Below, in pieces: positions 46,578-54,888 of a DNA stretch of 64,000 nt. The notes below the pieces were generated by a model. The model had not been told where the DNA came from. It did no database searches and worked only from the letters and a program-made list of their open reading frames with translations. The stretch covers positions 62,001 to 126,000 of the forward strand of contig NZ_JAUSXG010000001.1 in the NCBI RefSeq assembly GCF_030815855.1. Reading direction: 5' to 3'. The position numbers were made by a program, and so were the translations under genes. This DNA comes from Variovorax paradoxus (GTDB lineage Bacteria > Pseudomonadota > Gammaproteobacteria > Burkholderiales > Burkholderiaceae_C). Positions within the stretch are counted from its first letter, which is position 1. Every line of letters starts with the position of its first letter.

Positions 46578-47189
46578 ATGCCGAACTGCGATTTCTACGC
46601 AACACCTGAAGATCACGAAGACGTGCTCTCATGGCTGTTCGCCGAAGACAGCTGCGACGTCTACGAGCATTACTCGGCTTTCGAGCAACCGCTGAAACGC
46701 TTTCGTTCCGCCGCCGAGGTGCTGGCGCGGTTCCAACGGCCTCCTGGTGAGCCGCCGTGCCAAGCGGTTCTTCTGAGCCTTTACGTGCGAGGGGCCGGTC
46801 CGGCTTTCGTGCCGCGCCACATTGCGCTGAATCCGCAGGCCTGCGGTGGCGCCGCCTTCAGGTACAGCGCCAGCGGGTGGGGCATGGTGCAGTTGCACCT
46901 GCATGCGCCGGTCATCGACAAGGTGCGGCTGGACAATTCACACACGAACCACAACACCCTGTTGCGAGCGCAGACCTGGTCCGCCACGTTCCCCGAGGAC
47001 GGTCCTGTCGAGGCATGGGATTTCGCGAGGATCACATCCTTCTCCTCCCGGCTGAATCGCCAAATACGCAAACGCGGCGTGGCCAAACTGAGAGGCTACG
47101 TACTGCATCCTGGGGCGCTCGCGCTGTGGGAGCTTGGGGTCGCGATGGGGCCCTTCAAGCCGGGCATCCACGCGTTGCAGAAGGTTTAG
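46578..47189 (+). CDS. hypothetical protein
   Basis: This 203-aa protein starts 9 bases after ruvA. It begins MPNCDFYATPEDHEDVLSWL and contains RHIALNPQACGGAAFRYSAS and WGMVQLHLHAP. It has no signal peptide or membrane segment and four Cys. I recognise no family. The start of the protein resembles small toxin/immunity-like or DUF families in style only. It may be a ruvA-linked accessory gene, since it has its own sequence character. Confidence 0.65.
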   Translation: MPNCDFYATPEDHEDVLSWLFAEDSCDVYEHYSAFEQPLKRFRSAAEVLARFQRPPGEPPCQAVLLSLYVRGAGPAFVPRHIALNPQACGGAAFRYSASGWGMVQLHLHAPVIDKVRLDNSHTNHNTLLRAQTWSATFPEDGPVEAWDFARITSFSSRLNRQIRKRGVAKLRGYVLHPGALALWELGVAMGPFKPGIHALQKV

Positions 47190-47203
47190 GCGTGGCAGTC
47201 GTC

Positions 47204-47824
47204 TCAGGGGTGGATCTTCTCGCCCTTGGCCAGCATTTCCACGAACTGCGCAATACGCCGCGCCCGGGTCTCGGCCTTCTTCGCACCCTGCGTTCGGAAC
47301 AGCACCGCGTAGCGGTTGCGCGAGTCGAGCTTGGCGAAGAAGACGGCGGCCTTGGAATTCGCGTCGAGCGCGGCCTGCAGGTCGGGCGGCACGGTGGCGA
47401 TGCTTTGGGCATCGTAGGCCGCCTCCCAGCGGCCGTCGGTGCGAGCACGCTCGACTTCGGCCAGGCCGGCTGGCTGCATGTGGCCTTCTTCGATCAGCCT
47501 CAATGTCTTGTCGCGGTTGATCTTCGACCAGGTGCTGCGCGGCGTGCGAGGGGTGAAGCGCTGCAGGAAGTGCTTGTCGTCTTCCGCCTTGCGCTGCCCG
47601 TCGATCCAGCCGTAGCACAGCGCAACCTCGAGCGCCTCGGCGTGGTTGACCGATGCAATGCCGCTGCTCTTCTTGGCCATTCGCAGCCACACGCCGGCCG
47701 CGTCGGCGTGATGGCGCTTCAGCCAACGCTCCCACGCGGCGGCGGTGGTGCAATCGACGGGCGTGTCATGCGGCACGCGCTCGGCCGCCGCCGCTTTTGT
47801 TGCGCTTGTGCGCGCCGTGCTCAC
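47204..47824 (-). CDS. YdeI/OmpD-associated family protein
   Basis: This 206-aa protein has a YdeI-like N domain, with segments NHAEALEVALCYGWIDGQRK and RFTPRTPRSTWSKINRDK, and a C-terminal region RNRYAVLFRTQGAKKAETRA. The start is GTG 47824, overlapping the CdsA-like stop (GTGA), so it is the last gene of the lipid-type operon. YdeI proteins have been linked to stress or antimicrobial-peptide resistance, but the molecular function is not settled. Confidence 0.82.
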   Translation of the reverse strand: MSTARTSATKAAAAERVPHDTPVDCTTAAAWERWLKRHHADAAGVWLRMAKKSSGIASVNHAEALEVALCYGWIDGQRKAEDDKHFLQRFTPRTPRSTWSKINRDKTLRLIEEGHMQPAGLAEVERARTDGRWEAAYDAQSIATVPPDLQAALDANSKAAVFFAKLDSRNRYAVLFRTQGAKKAETRARRIAQFVEMLAKGEKIHP

Positions 47825-48774
47825 GGCACCCACCAGTAGCGCAGCGCGTGAAAGTAGATCGGCGCCGCGAAGATCACCGAGTCGAGCCGGTCGAGCATGC
47901 CGCCGTGGCCTTCGATCATCGAACCCCAATCCTTCACGCCGCGGTCGCGCTTGATGGCCGACATCACGAGTCCGCCGAAGAAGCCCATGAGGCAAATGGT
48001 GAGCGCCATCAGCGCCGCCTGCCAGGGATTGAACGGTGTTGCCCAGTAGAGCGCCGCGCCCAGTGCGGTGGCGCTCGCCACGCCGCCGACCAGGCCTTCC
48101 CAGGTCTTGGAGGGCGAGAGTTCGGGCGCCACCTTGCGCTTGCCGAAGAGCTTGCCCCAGACGTACTGCAGCACGTCGCTGCCCTGCACCACGATCACCA
48201 GAAAAGCGATCAGCAGCAGGTTGCGGCCTTCGAAGCCGGGGATCTGCAGCGTGAGCAGCGCGGGCACGTGGCTGATGCAGAACACGCAGATCATCAGGCC
48301 CCACTGGATCTTCGAAGTGCGTTCCAGGAAGCGCTGCGTGTCGCCGCCCACGGCCGCGAGTATGGGCAGCACGAGAAAGGCGTAGACCGGAATGAAGATC
48401 GAATAGAGCCCGTACCAATCGATCCACACCAGGAAATACTGCACCGGCAGCCCGATGTAGAACGCCGCCGCAATCGCATGATGGTCGCCGCGCCGCGTGT
48501 AGGCCAGGCTGATGAACTCGCGCAGCGCGTAGAACGAGATCAAATAGAACAGCACGATCACGCCGCCCTTGCCGAAGGCGAAGGCAAGGCCGATCACCGC
48601 CACCATCACCCACCACGCATTGACGCGCGCGTTGAGGTTGTCGATCACCGAATGGGGCTGGCCTTGCGCCACGCGCCATTTGAGCGCTGCGCCGATGGCC
48701 GAGGCAAGAATCAGCACGCCGGCGACGCCACCGAACAATTGCAGCGTGGTCTGGGTGGAGGGCGAGATGTTCAT
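47821..48774 (-). CDS. CdsA-like phosphatidate cytidylyltransferase (YnbB-like)
   Basis: This 317-aa polytopic membrane enzyme is predicted to make CDP-diacylglycerol from phosphatidic acid and CTP. The C-terminal CDP-DAG synthase signature is complete: SAIKRDRGVKDWGSMI, then GHGGMLDRLDS. About eight membrane segments are visible. The ATG at 48774 overlaps the PlsC-like stop. It sits in a ynbABCD-like operon rather than the usual cdsA location, so it is probably a second, dedicated enzyme; whether the main cdsA exists elsewhere cannot be seen. Confidence 0.9.
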   Translation of the reverse strand: MNISPSTQTTLQLFGGVAGVLILASAIGAALKWRVAQGQPHSVIDNLNARVNAWWVMVAVIGLAFAFGKGGVIVLFYLISFYALREFISLAYTRRGDHHAIAAAFYIGLPVQYFLVWIDWYGLYSIFIPVYAFLVLPILAAVGGDTQRFLERTSKIQWGLMICVFCISHVPALLTLQIPGFEGRNLLLIAFLVIVVQGSDVLQYVWGKLFGKRKVAPELSPSKTWEGLVGGVASATALGAALYWATPFNPWQAALMALTICLMGFFGGLVMSAIKRDRGVKDWGSMIEGHGGMLDRLDSVIFAAPIYFHALRYWWVP

Positions 48775-49496
48775 GGCGTCGTCGTTGCTTTTTCTTGTTC
48801 TGGCACCCGGTCGTATTCGGGGCGCAGGTCGAGCATGGCGGCGCGTGCGCGCGCAAGAAAGCTGCTCTTGTCTTCGCCTTCGGCCAGCGTGATCGGCGCG
48901 CCGAAGCGAACCGTGCAGGCGAGCGGAATCGGCACCAAGGTGCCCTTGGGCAGCACGCGCTTCAGGTTCTCGATCCACACCGGCACCAGCCGCACGTTGG
49001 GGCAGGCGCGCGCGAGGTGATAGAGGCCGCTCTTGAGCGGCAGAAGGATCTCGTCGCCCGTATTGCGGGTGCCCTCGGGGAACATGATGAGCGAATCGCC
49101 GCCCTCCAGCGCCTCCTTCATCTGGTCGACCGGGTTCCCACCCTGGCCCGAGCCGTCGCGCCGGATCATCAGCGCGTTGAACACGTCGGCGCCGATGAAC
49201 TGGCGCATCTTGGAGGCCATCCAGTAGTCCTGCCCGGCCACCGGCCGCGTCAGCGCGCGCAGATCGGGCGGCAGCGTGGCCCACAGCAGCACGAAGTCGC
49301 CGTGGCTCGTGTGATTGGCGAAGTACAGCGTCTGCTCGGCCTTGGGCGTGGTGCCGCTCCAGATGGCGCGCACGCCGGTCAGGAGGCCGGCTGCGCCGAT
49401 GATCAGCTTGCCCGCGACGACGGCAAGCGCGCGGCGCAGCACCGTACTTTCGGGCCGGCCGGTTTCCCTGTTATTTTGATCTTCTTCTTCGGTCAC
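48771..49496 (-). CDS. PlsC-like 1-acyl-glycerol-3-phosphate acyltransferase
   Basis: This 241-aa acyltransferase has the catalytic NHTSHGDFVLLWA (HxxxxD) and FPEGTRNTGDE motifs, plus an N-terminal membrane helix. It would acylate lysophosphatidic acid to make phosphatidic acid, substrate for the CdsA-like neighbour. The start is GTG 49496, overlapping the upstream stop in GTGA. Acyl-acceptor specificity is inferred from family. Confidence 0.88.
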   Translation of the reverse strand: MTEEEDQNNRETGRPESTVLRRALAVVAGKLIIGAAGLLTGVRAIWSGTTPKAEQTLYFANHTSHGDFVLLWATLPPDLRALTRPVAGQDYWMASKMRQFIGADVFNALMIRRDGSGQGGNPVDQMKEALEGGDSLIMFPEGTRNTGDEILLPLKSGLYHLARACPNVRLVPVWIENLKRVLPKGTLVPIPLACTVRFGAPITLAEGEDKSSFLARARAAMLDLRPEYDRVPEQEKATTTP

Positions 49497-49933
49497 GTGA
49501 GGTCCTGGGTCATCAAGGCAAGGAGAAACATGGCGCTCTGGCAGGCGATCACGACGGCATGGCGCTGCATGAGCTGGCGGGTGCCCTGCACGCGGTCGTC
49601 GAGCGGCCGGGCTGCTTTCGTTGCCGGTGCATTGCGCAGGCCGAGCCGGTCGAGCGCGGTGTCGAGCGCATTCAGCGACGGGATGGCGCCGCGCGCCAGA
49701 TCGTCGAACAGCGCCTGGTCGAGCTGCAGCCTGAATGCGAAATAGCGCTCGAGCGTGCCCAGCACCACCACTGCGCCAAAACTCATGGCGGCCGTGACCG
49801 AGAGCGATCGCACCGTGAGCGCGAGCACCAGCGCCGCAATGCACATGAGCGCGAAGCCCCAGGCCGCCAGCACCGCCGCGGCGCGAAGCAGCCCGGCCAG
49901 CGCCGCACAGGTGGCGCGTTCGTTGTCAGTCAT
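49493..49933 (-). CDS. small two-pass membrane protein of the lipid operon
   Basis: This 146-aa protein begins MTDNERATCAALAGLLRAAA and has two N-terminal membrane stretches (about residues 15-35 and 40-60), then a soluble middle with LDQALFDDLARGAIPSLNAL and a third hydrophobic segment near the C-terminus. I recognise no known family. Overlaps at both ends (start 8 bases inside the PAP2-phosphatase stop, stop over the PlsC start) make it an integral part of the operon. Confidence 0.7.
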   Translation of the reverse strand: MTDNERATCAALAGLLRAAAVLAAWGFALMCIAALVLALTVRSLSVTAAMSFGAVVVLGTLERYFAFRLQLDQALFDDLARGAIPSLNALDTALDRLGLRNAPATKAARPLDDRVQGTRQLMQRHAVVIACQSAMFLLALMTQDLT

Positions 49934-51284
49934 GGGGCGGCACTCCGGCAGCGGCGGTGCCCAGCGGCTCGAGTGAAATCCGCCACGCGGGTCGCAGCAC
50001 GATCTGCGGGCGCGCAAGGCGCACCGTGTCTTCGGCTTGCGCGAGGCCGCCCGATGCGCCGTAGCGCCCCAGCCACGCGATGGTCGCCGCGGCGCTGCGC
50101 GAGAAGCCCAGCGCGCAGCACACCCACACCGGCGCGCCGGCGGCATCGAGGCGCTGTCCTTCGATGACGGCGGCCGCGCGTTGCAACCGCACGGTCGGCG
50201 GCACGGTCAGGTCGAGGATCGGCACGCAGCGCGCGTGCGGCACGCCCGCGGGCGTCTGCAACTCGGCGCACAGGCTCACGATCCGTGGCCGTCCGGCGGC
50301 GATCCATTCGGCCTGGGTCGGCAGGCGTCCGAGGCGCAGGCCCGGCACCACTTCGACCGACGCCGGCAGCCTGCGCGTCCAGAGCCAGGCATTGAGGGCC
50401 GCGCCGAGTCGATAGGGCGCAAACAGCCAGCGCGCCGCCCAGCCCATGCGGCCTTGAGTGTTCATCTGGAAGCCGCGCGCACCGAAGCCGATGTAGTTGA
50501 GCGCCACCAGCGCCACCAGCGCCAGCGAGGCCGCGGGCCAAGCGAGCCACAGCCACATGCCGCCGCCGTACAAAGCCGCCGCAAGAAACACGGCCGCACC
50601 GGCGGCGTAGAAGCTGGCGAGCTTCCAGCGCTGCGCATCGCGCGTGCATTGCCAGGCGCCCGGCATCGACACCGTGCGCTCCAGCGGCCACAGCCAGACG
50701 CAGAAGATTCCGAGCAGCGCCCCGGTCGGAATGTCGATGAAGTGGTGCTGCCAGGTCGTGAGCACCGAGGCGCAGATGGCGAACGCCCACACATGCAGCA
50801 CCAGCTTCGCCCACAGCGCGCGCAGGAACTGGCGGTACCAGTCCCACAGGATCACCGCCAGCGCGATATGCAGCGAAGGTGCCTGGTTGTAGGGCTGGTC
50901 GAAGCCGCGCAGCGCGTTGAACAAGAACGCCGGCGCGCCCTCGACCGCCGGCTGCCCGAAGCTGAAATGCAGCGGCCAGACGACGAAGCAGGCGCAGGCG
51001 ACGAGCGTGGCGCTCACGAGCCGCAGCGCATGCCGGTCGAGCGTGTGCTTGCTGCGCGCGAGAAAGAGCGAGAGCGCGTAGAAGACATTGATGGTCCAGT
51101 ACGGAAAGATCGTCCAGGCCCAGAACGGCACCTGCCGCTCCCACGCGAAAGCCATCGAGGGCACTTGCGCGAGCGTGGTGGCCCACCAGTTGGCGAGCCC
51201 GTAGGTCGCGTAGAACAACGGCCCCAGGAACACCAGCCATGCGGCGGCCCGCTTCCATGGACGCTGTGCCAGCCAGTGTTTCAT
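49926..51284 (-). CDS. PAP2 / dual-specificity phosphatase fusion (YnbD-like)
   Basis: This 452-aa protein joins an N-terminal PAP2-type membrane phosphatase (about residues 1-250) to a C-terminal dual-specificity phosphatase domain. The PAP2 part has NQAPSLHIALAV and WQHHFIDIPTG. The C-terminal domain has VCCALGFSRSAAATI (Cx5R, about residue 388). This architecture matches E. coli YnbD. It would dephosphorylate lipid phosphates or lipid-linked alcohol phosphates, for example the product of the CDP-alcohol transferase. It starts 20 bases after the hydrolase-methyltransferase stop. Confidence 0.87.
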   Translation of the reverse strand: MKHWLAQRPWKRAAAWLVFLGPLFYATYGLANWWATTLAQVPSMAFAWERQVPFWAWTIFPYWTINVFYALSLFLARSKHTLDRHALRLVSATLVACACFVVWPLHFSFGQPAVEGAPAFLFNALRGFDQPYNQAPSLHIALAVILWDWYRQFLRALWAKLVLHVWAFAICASVLTTWQHHFIDIPTGALLGIFCVWLWPLERTVSMPGAWQCTRDAQRWKLASFYAAGAAVFLAAALYGGGMWLWLAWPAASLALVALVALNYIGFGARGFQMNTQGRMGWAARWLFAPYRLGAALNAWLWTRRLPASVEVVPGLRLGRLPTQAEWIAAGRPRIVSLCAELQTPAGVPHARCVPILDLTVPPTVRLQRAAAVIEGQRLDAAGAPVWVCCALGFSRSAAATIAWLGRYGASGGLAQAEDTVRLARPQIVLRPAWRISLEPLGTAAAGVPPHD

Positions 51285-51303
51285 AGGGCGCCGAGCCTGC
51301 CGG

Positions 51304-53073
51304 TCACCCGACCCTCACCGCGAGCGAGACGGTGAAGATGCCCCATTCGTCGACGCGCTGGTCGATCTTGCGGAAGCCCGCCTCCTCCACCAGCTGGTCC
51401 ATCTCGGCCTGCGTGCGGCGGCGCATCACCCAGGCTTCGCCCTGGCGGTGGCTGGTGAGCGCGCGCGCAATCATCTCGAGTTGCGGATGCCAGGGCTGGC
51501 CGGTGTAGACCAGGTAGCCGCGGTCTTCGACCGCGTCGCCCACGCCTGCGAGCGAACGCTGCACCATCTCGTTGTCGGGGAAGAGCTCGTACAGGCCCGA
51601 CACTACGGCCAGTGTGGGCCGCGGCGTCACGCTGGCCAGGCTGATGCGGTCGAAGGCGTCGGCCTGCACGAACTGGGCGACCTCTTCCAGGCCCTTCTCG
51701 GCGATCAGCGCGCGGCCGTCGCGCACGTTGATGCCGCTGTAGTCGCGCAGCAGGATCGAGCTGGCCTTGACCGGGCTCGCAGCCACCGCGTCGAGCACAT
51801 AGCGGCCATGGCCGGCCGCGATGTCCATCACGCGCACCTCGCGGTGCATCTCGGCCAGGCGCTCCATGGCGATGCGGATCAGCTCCTCGACATGGATCTT
51901 GCGCTGCCGGATGCCGCGCCAGCCGATCGAGTTCAGGTAGGTCTTGTCGATGGACCGGCCGAGCGCACCCTTGCCCTGCGGCTCGTTGCGGTAGACGTAG
52001 TCGAGCGTGCTGCCCGAATCGAAGCCGGTGTCGTGTCCCAGCTTCACGCCGCTCGACAGCTTGCCGCCGACGCGCAGGCTGCCGCGCGTCAAGGCCCAGT
52101 AGGCGCCGCGCGGCGAGAGCGGCGCCAGGGGCTCGGCCAGCGCACGCGACTCATCGGCGGTGTTGCCGCTCAGGTGCGCGGCGCGCAGGTCGACCGGTAC
52201 CGGCGGCTGGTCGAACAGCTGCAGGATGAAGTCGCGAATCGACCGCACCGCCGGCGCCCGGTCCTTCTCGCCCAACGTGTCGTGGAAAAAGCCCGGCAGC
52301 TCCAGCTTGGTCTTGATGGCGCTGCCCAGCCGTTCGAAGAACTGGTGCTGCGGCTTGTGGTGCACCACCCAGTCGGCGCCCGAGATCAGCAACTGCACCG
52401 GCAGCGTGATCGCGTTGGCATCGGCCACCACGCGGTCGGCCGCTTCGTAGAGGCCCAGCAGGATGTTCACCGCGATGGGCCGCGAGATCAGCGGATCGCT
52501 TTCGTAGCTCGCAATGCGCTCGGGGTCATGCGTGAGGAACTTCGCCTTCACATAGCTGTTGACGAAGAACAGGCCGCGCAGCTTGTGCATGAGCCCGAGC
52601 CCCGCGCGCGCAAACGGCACGTAGAGCTTGACCTTGAACGCCGGCGAGGCCAGCGTGAGCCCGCGCACCTTGGGCGCGTAGTCGTGCGCCCAGGTGGAGA
52701 CCAGCACGGCCCCCACGCTCTGCGCGATGACGTGGATGTCGTGCTCCGCCACGCCGTGCGCGCTGCCGATGTGCTGCACGAAGGTCTGCACGTCGCGCAC
52801 CGACGTGGCAAAGCTCGGGCTGTAGCCGCGCTGGCCCGGCGAGCGGCCGTGGCCGCGCGCGTCCCAGGCGAAGAAGTCGAAGTCGGGCAGGTCGAGTTCG
52901 TCGACCAGGTGCGCCATGCGCGCGCCGTGCTCGTGGCCGCGGTGGAACAGCACGATCGCGCCGCGGCGCGTGGCCCCCGTGGCCGGCCAGTGCCGGTAGA
53001 ACAGCGATTCGCCGTCGTGCGTGCGGAACTGGCGCTCTTGCGGAGTGCGCTGGTGGGTGATTGTGTCGGTCAT
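51304..53073 (-). CDS. alpha/beta hydrolase - SAM methyltransferase fusion (YnbC-like)
   Basis: This 589-aa protein has an N-terminal alpha/beta hydrolase, with WDARGHGRSPGQRGY and nucleophile-elbow VIAQSVGAVLVS (Ser about 119, AQSVG rather than GxSxG), and a C-terminal class I methyltransferase with VMDIAAGHGRYVLDAV (about residue 415-430). The architecture and length match E. coli YnbC. It may act on the head group or acyl chains of the lipid made by the neighbouring enzymes. Immediately upstream lies a TTGTTCG heptamer array. Confidence 0.87.
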   Translation of the reverse strand: MTDTITHQRTPQERQFRTHDGESLFYRHWPATGATRRGAIVLFHRGHEHGARMAHLVDELDLPDFDFFAWDARGHGRSPGQRGYSPSFATSVRDVQTFVQHIGSAHGVAEHDIHVIAQSVGAVLVSTWAHDYAPKVRGLTLASPAFKVKLYVPFARAGLGLMHKLRGLFFVNSYVKAKFLTHDPERIASYESDPLISRPIAVNILLGLYEAADRVVADANAITLPVQLLISGADWVVHHKPQHQFFERLGSAIKTKLELPGFFHDTLGEKDRAPAVRSIRDFILQLFDQPPVPVDLRAAHLSGNTADESRALAEPLAPLSPRGAYWALTRGSLRVGGKLSSGVKLGHDTGFDSGSTLDYVYRNEPQGKGALGRSIDKTYLNSIGWRGIRQRKIHVEELIRIAMERLAEMHREVRVMDIAAGHGRYVLDAVAASPVKASSILLRDYSGINVRDGRALIAEKGLEEVAQFVQADAFDRISLASVTPRPTLAVVSGLYELFPDNEMVQRSLAGVGDAVEDRGYLVYTGQPWHPQLEMIARALTSHRQGEAWVMRRRTQAEMDQLVEEAGFRKIDQRVDEWGIFTVSLAVRVG

Positions 53074-53094
53074 CGAATCCCTGTCGTTATTTCT

Positions 53095-53122
53095 TTGTTC
53101 GTTGTTCGTTGTTCGTTGTTCG
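53095..53122. repeat. TTGTTCG x4 tandem heptamer array
   Basis: Four perfect copies of TTGTTCG occupy 53095-53122, 22 bases upstream of the hydrolase-methyltransferase start codon and between two genes of the same operon. A 7-base unit does not preserve spacing or frame when copy number changes. Confidence 0.8.
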
Positions 53123-53131
53123 TGGATGGGT

Positions 53132-53734
53132 TCACACGGCTTCGGCCAGTGCGCGGCGGATGCGGTTGACCACCGTCCAGGCCACCAGCACGGCGAGAAG
53201 AGGCATCAGCCAGGCCGTCCAGCCCGGCAGCGGCCACCCCAGTGCCACGTAGAGGCCGAGCGCGCCGAACACGAAGGCGCGGTCGCTCTTGCCGAGCGGC
53301 CCGTCGTAGCGGCGCGAGGCCCCGACCGTGGGGCCGAGTGCGCCCGCGAATTCGCTCAGGCCCGCGAGCACGATCACCGTGCCGACCCAGAACGGGCTGA
53401 ACGGCTGCACCAGCGCAAACGGCAGGTACAGCGCGGCATCGGACACCACATCGGTCAGTTCATTGAGGAAGGCGCCGAGCTTGCTTTGCTGCCCGTGCTC
53501 GCGCGCCAGCATGCCGTCGATGGCGTTGAACGCCATGCGAATGAACATCCAGGCCGGAATGAGCGCGAAAGCCGCGAGCGACGGAGCCGCGAAGAAAAGC
53601 CAGAGCCCGAGTGCCACCGACACCAGGCACGCGGCCAGCGTGACCTGGTTGGCGGTGATGCCCACGGCGTGCAGGCGCCCGACGAGCGGCCGCAGCAGCC
53701 CCTGGAACCGAGGTTTCAGTTCGTAGATCGACAC
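53132..53734 (-). CDS. CDP-alcohol phosphatidyltransferase family protein (YnbA-like)
   Basis: This 200-aa polytopic membrane protein, the first gene of the lipid operon, moves a phosphatidyl group from CDP-DAG to an alcohol. The family motif DxxDGxxAR-(8)-GxxxDxxxD is recognisable but altered: the protein has FNAIDGMLAR and later GAFLNELTD. Thus D1 and D3 are Asn, while D2 and D4 remain. The start is GTG 53734 with AGGGGAAG upstream. The altered metal-site residues may define a subgroup (as in YnbA) or reduce activity. The alcohol is unknown. Confidence 0.85.
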   Translation of the reverse strand: MSIYELKPRFQGLLRPLVGRLHAVGITANQVTLAACLVSVALGLWLFFAAPSLAAFALIPAWMFIRMAFNAIDGMLAREHGQQSKLGAFLNELTDVVSDAALYLPFALVQPFSPFWVGTVIVLAGLSEFAGALGPTVGASRRYDGPLGKSDRAFVFGALGLYVALGWPLPGWTAWLMPLLAVLVAWTVVNRIRRALAEAV

Positions 53735-53818
53735 CCTTGGCTTCCCCTCGTTTGTTATATGGCCGAAGCATTCTGCCAGTGAGCAGGCACTAAACTCACA
53801 AACGCAAAACCCTCTCCC

Positions 53819-54883
53819 ATGACCATTCAGACCGACGATTTCGCGCCCGCTCCCCCCCGCGTGGTGTCCGCCGCCCCCGCTTCGCCCCATGAAGAGGCGA
53901 TCGAGCGTGCGTTGCGCCCCAAGCTGCTCGACGAATACGTCGGCCAGGCCAAGGTGCGCGAGCAGCTCGAAATCTTCATCGGCGCGGCGCGCAAGCGCAA
54001 GGAAGCGCTCGACCACGTGCTGCTGTTCGGGCCGCCCGGCCTTGGAAAGACCACGCTGTCGCACATCATCGCGGCCGAACTGGGCGTGAACCTGCGCCAG
54101 ACCTCCGGCCCGGTGCTCGAGAAGCCCAAGGACCTGGCGGCCCTGCTGACCAACCTCGAGCCCAACGATGTGCTCTTCATCGACGAGATCCATCGGCTGA
54201 GCCCGGTGGTCGAGGAAATCCTCTATCCCGCGCTGGAGGACTACCAGATCGACATCATGATCGGCGAGGGGCCCGCGGCGCGCAGCATCAAGCTCGACCT
54301 GCAGCCCTTCACGCTGGTGGGCGCCACCACCCGCGCCGGCATGCTGACCAACCCGCTGCGCGACCGCTTCGGCATCGTCGCGCGGCTGGAGTTCTACACG
54401 CCCGAGGAACTGGCGCTCATCGTGCGGCGCAGCGCCGGCCTGCTGAAGGTGGAAACCGACGAAGCCGGCGGTTTCGAGATTGCGCGCCGTTCGCGCGGCA
54501 CGCCCCGCATCGCCAACCGCCTGCTGCGCCGCGTGCGCGACTACGCCGAGGTGAAGGGCAACGGCCGCATCACCGAAGACATTGCGCACAAGGCGCTCGC
54601 GATGCTCGACGTGGATCCGCAGGGCTTCGACCTGATGGACCGCAAGCTGCTCGAAGCCGTGATCCACCGCTTCGACGGCGGCCCGGTGGGCCTGGACAAC
54701 GTGGCGGCCAGTATCGGCGAGGAGCCGGGCACCATCGAAGACGTGATCGAGCCCTACCTCATTCAGCAGGGCTACCTGCAGCGCACCCCGCGCGGGCGCA
54801 TCGCCACGCTGGCGGCCTATCGCCACCTGGGCGTGACGCCGCCTTCGAGCCGCTCGGATGGACAAGACCTTTTCGGAATCTGA
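53819..54883 (+). CDS. ruvB: Holliday junction helicase subunit RuvB
   Basis: This 354-aa AAA+ motor of branch migration has Walker [15 protein letters not shown], Walker [12 protein letters not shown], the sensor/arginine-finger region [17 protein letters not shown], and a C-terminal winged helix with [20 protein letters not shown]. Length is normal. ruvA lies 7.2 kb upstream, with the inverted lipid operon in between. The dmeF-type gene starts 5 bases after its stop. Confidence 0.97.
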   Translation: MTIQTDDFAPAPPRVVSAAPASPHEEAIERALRPKLLDEYVGQAKVREQLEIFIGAARKRKEALDHVLLFGPPGLGKTTLSHIIAAELGVNLRQTSGPVLEKPKDLAALLTNLEPNDVLFIDEIHRLSPVVEEILYPALEDYQIDIMIGEGPAARSIKLDLQPFTLVGATTRAGMLTNPLRDRFGIVARLEFYTPEELALIVRRSAGLLKVETDEAGGFEIARRSRGTPRIANRLLRRVRDYAEVKGNGRITEDIAHKALAMLDVDPQGFDLMDRKLLEAVIHRFDGGPVGLDNVAASIGEEPGTIEDVIEPYLIQQGYLQRTPRGRIATLAAYRHLGVTPPSSRSDGQDLFGI

Positions 54884-54888
54884 AACCC

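Noticed and set aside
47821..48774. CdsA-like gene as the housekeeping cdsA
   Set aside because: It lies in a ynbABCD-like operon instead of with rseP/bam/lpx genes, so I describe it as a second enzyme.
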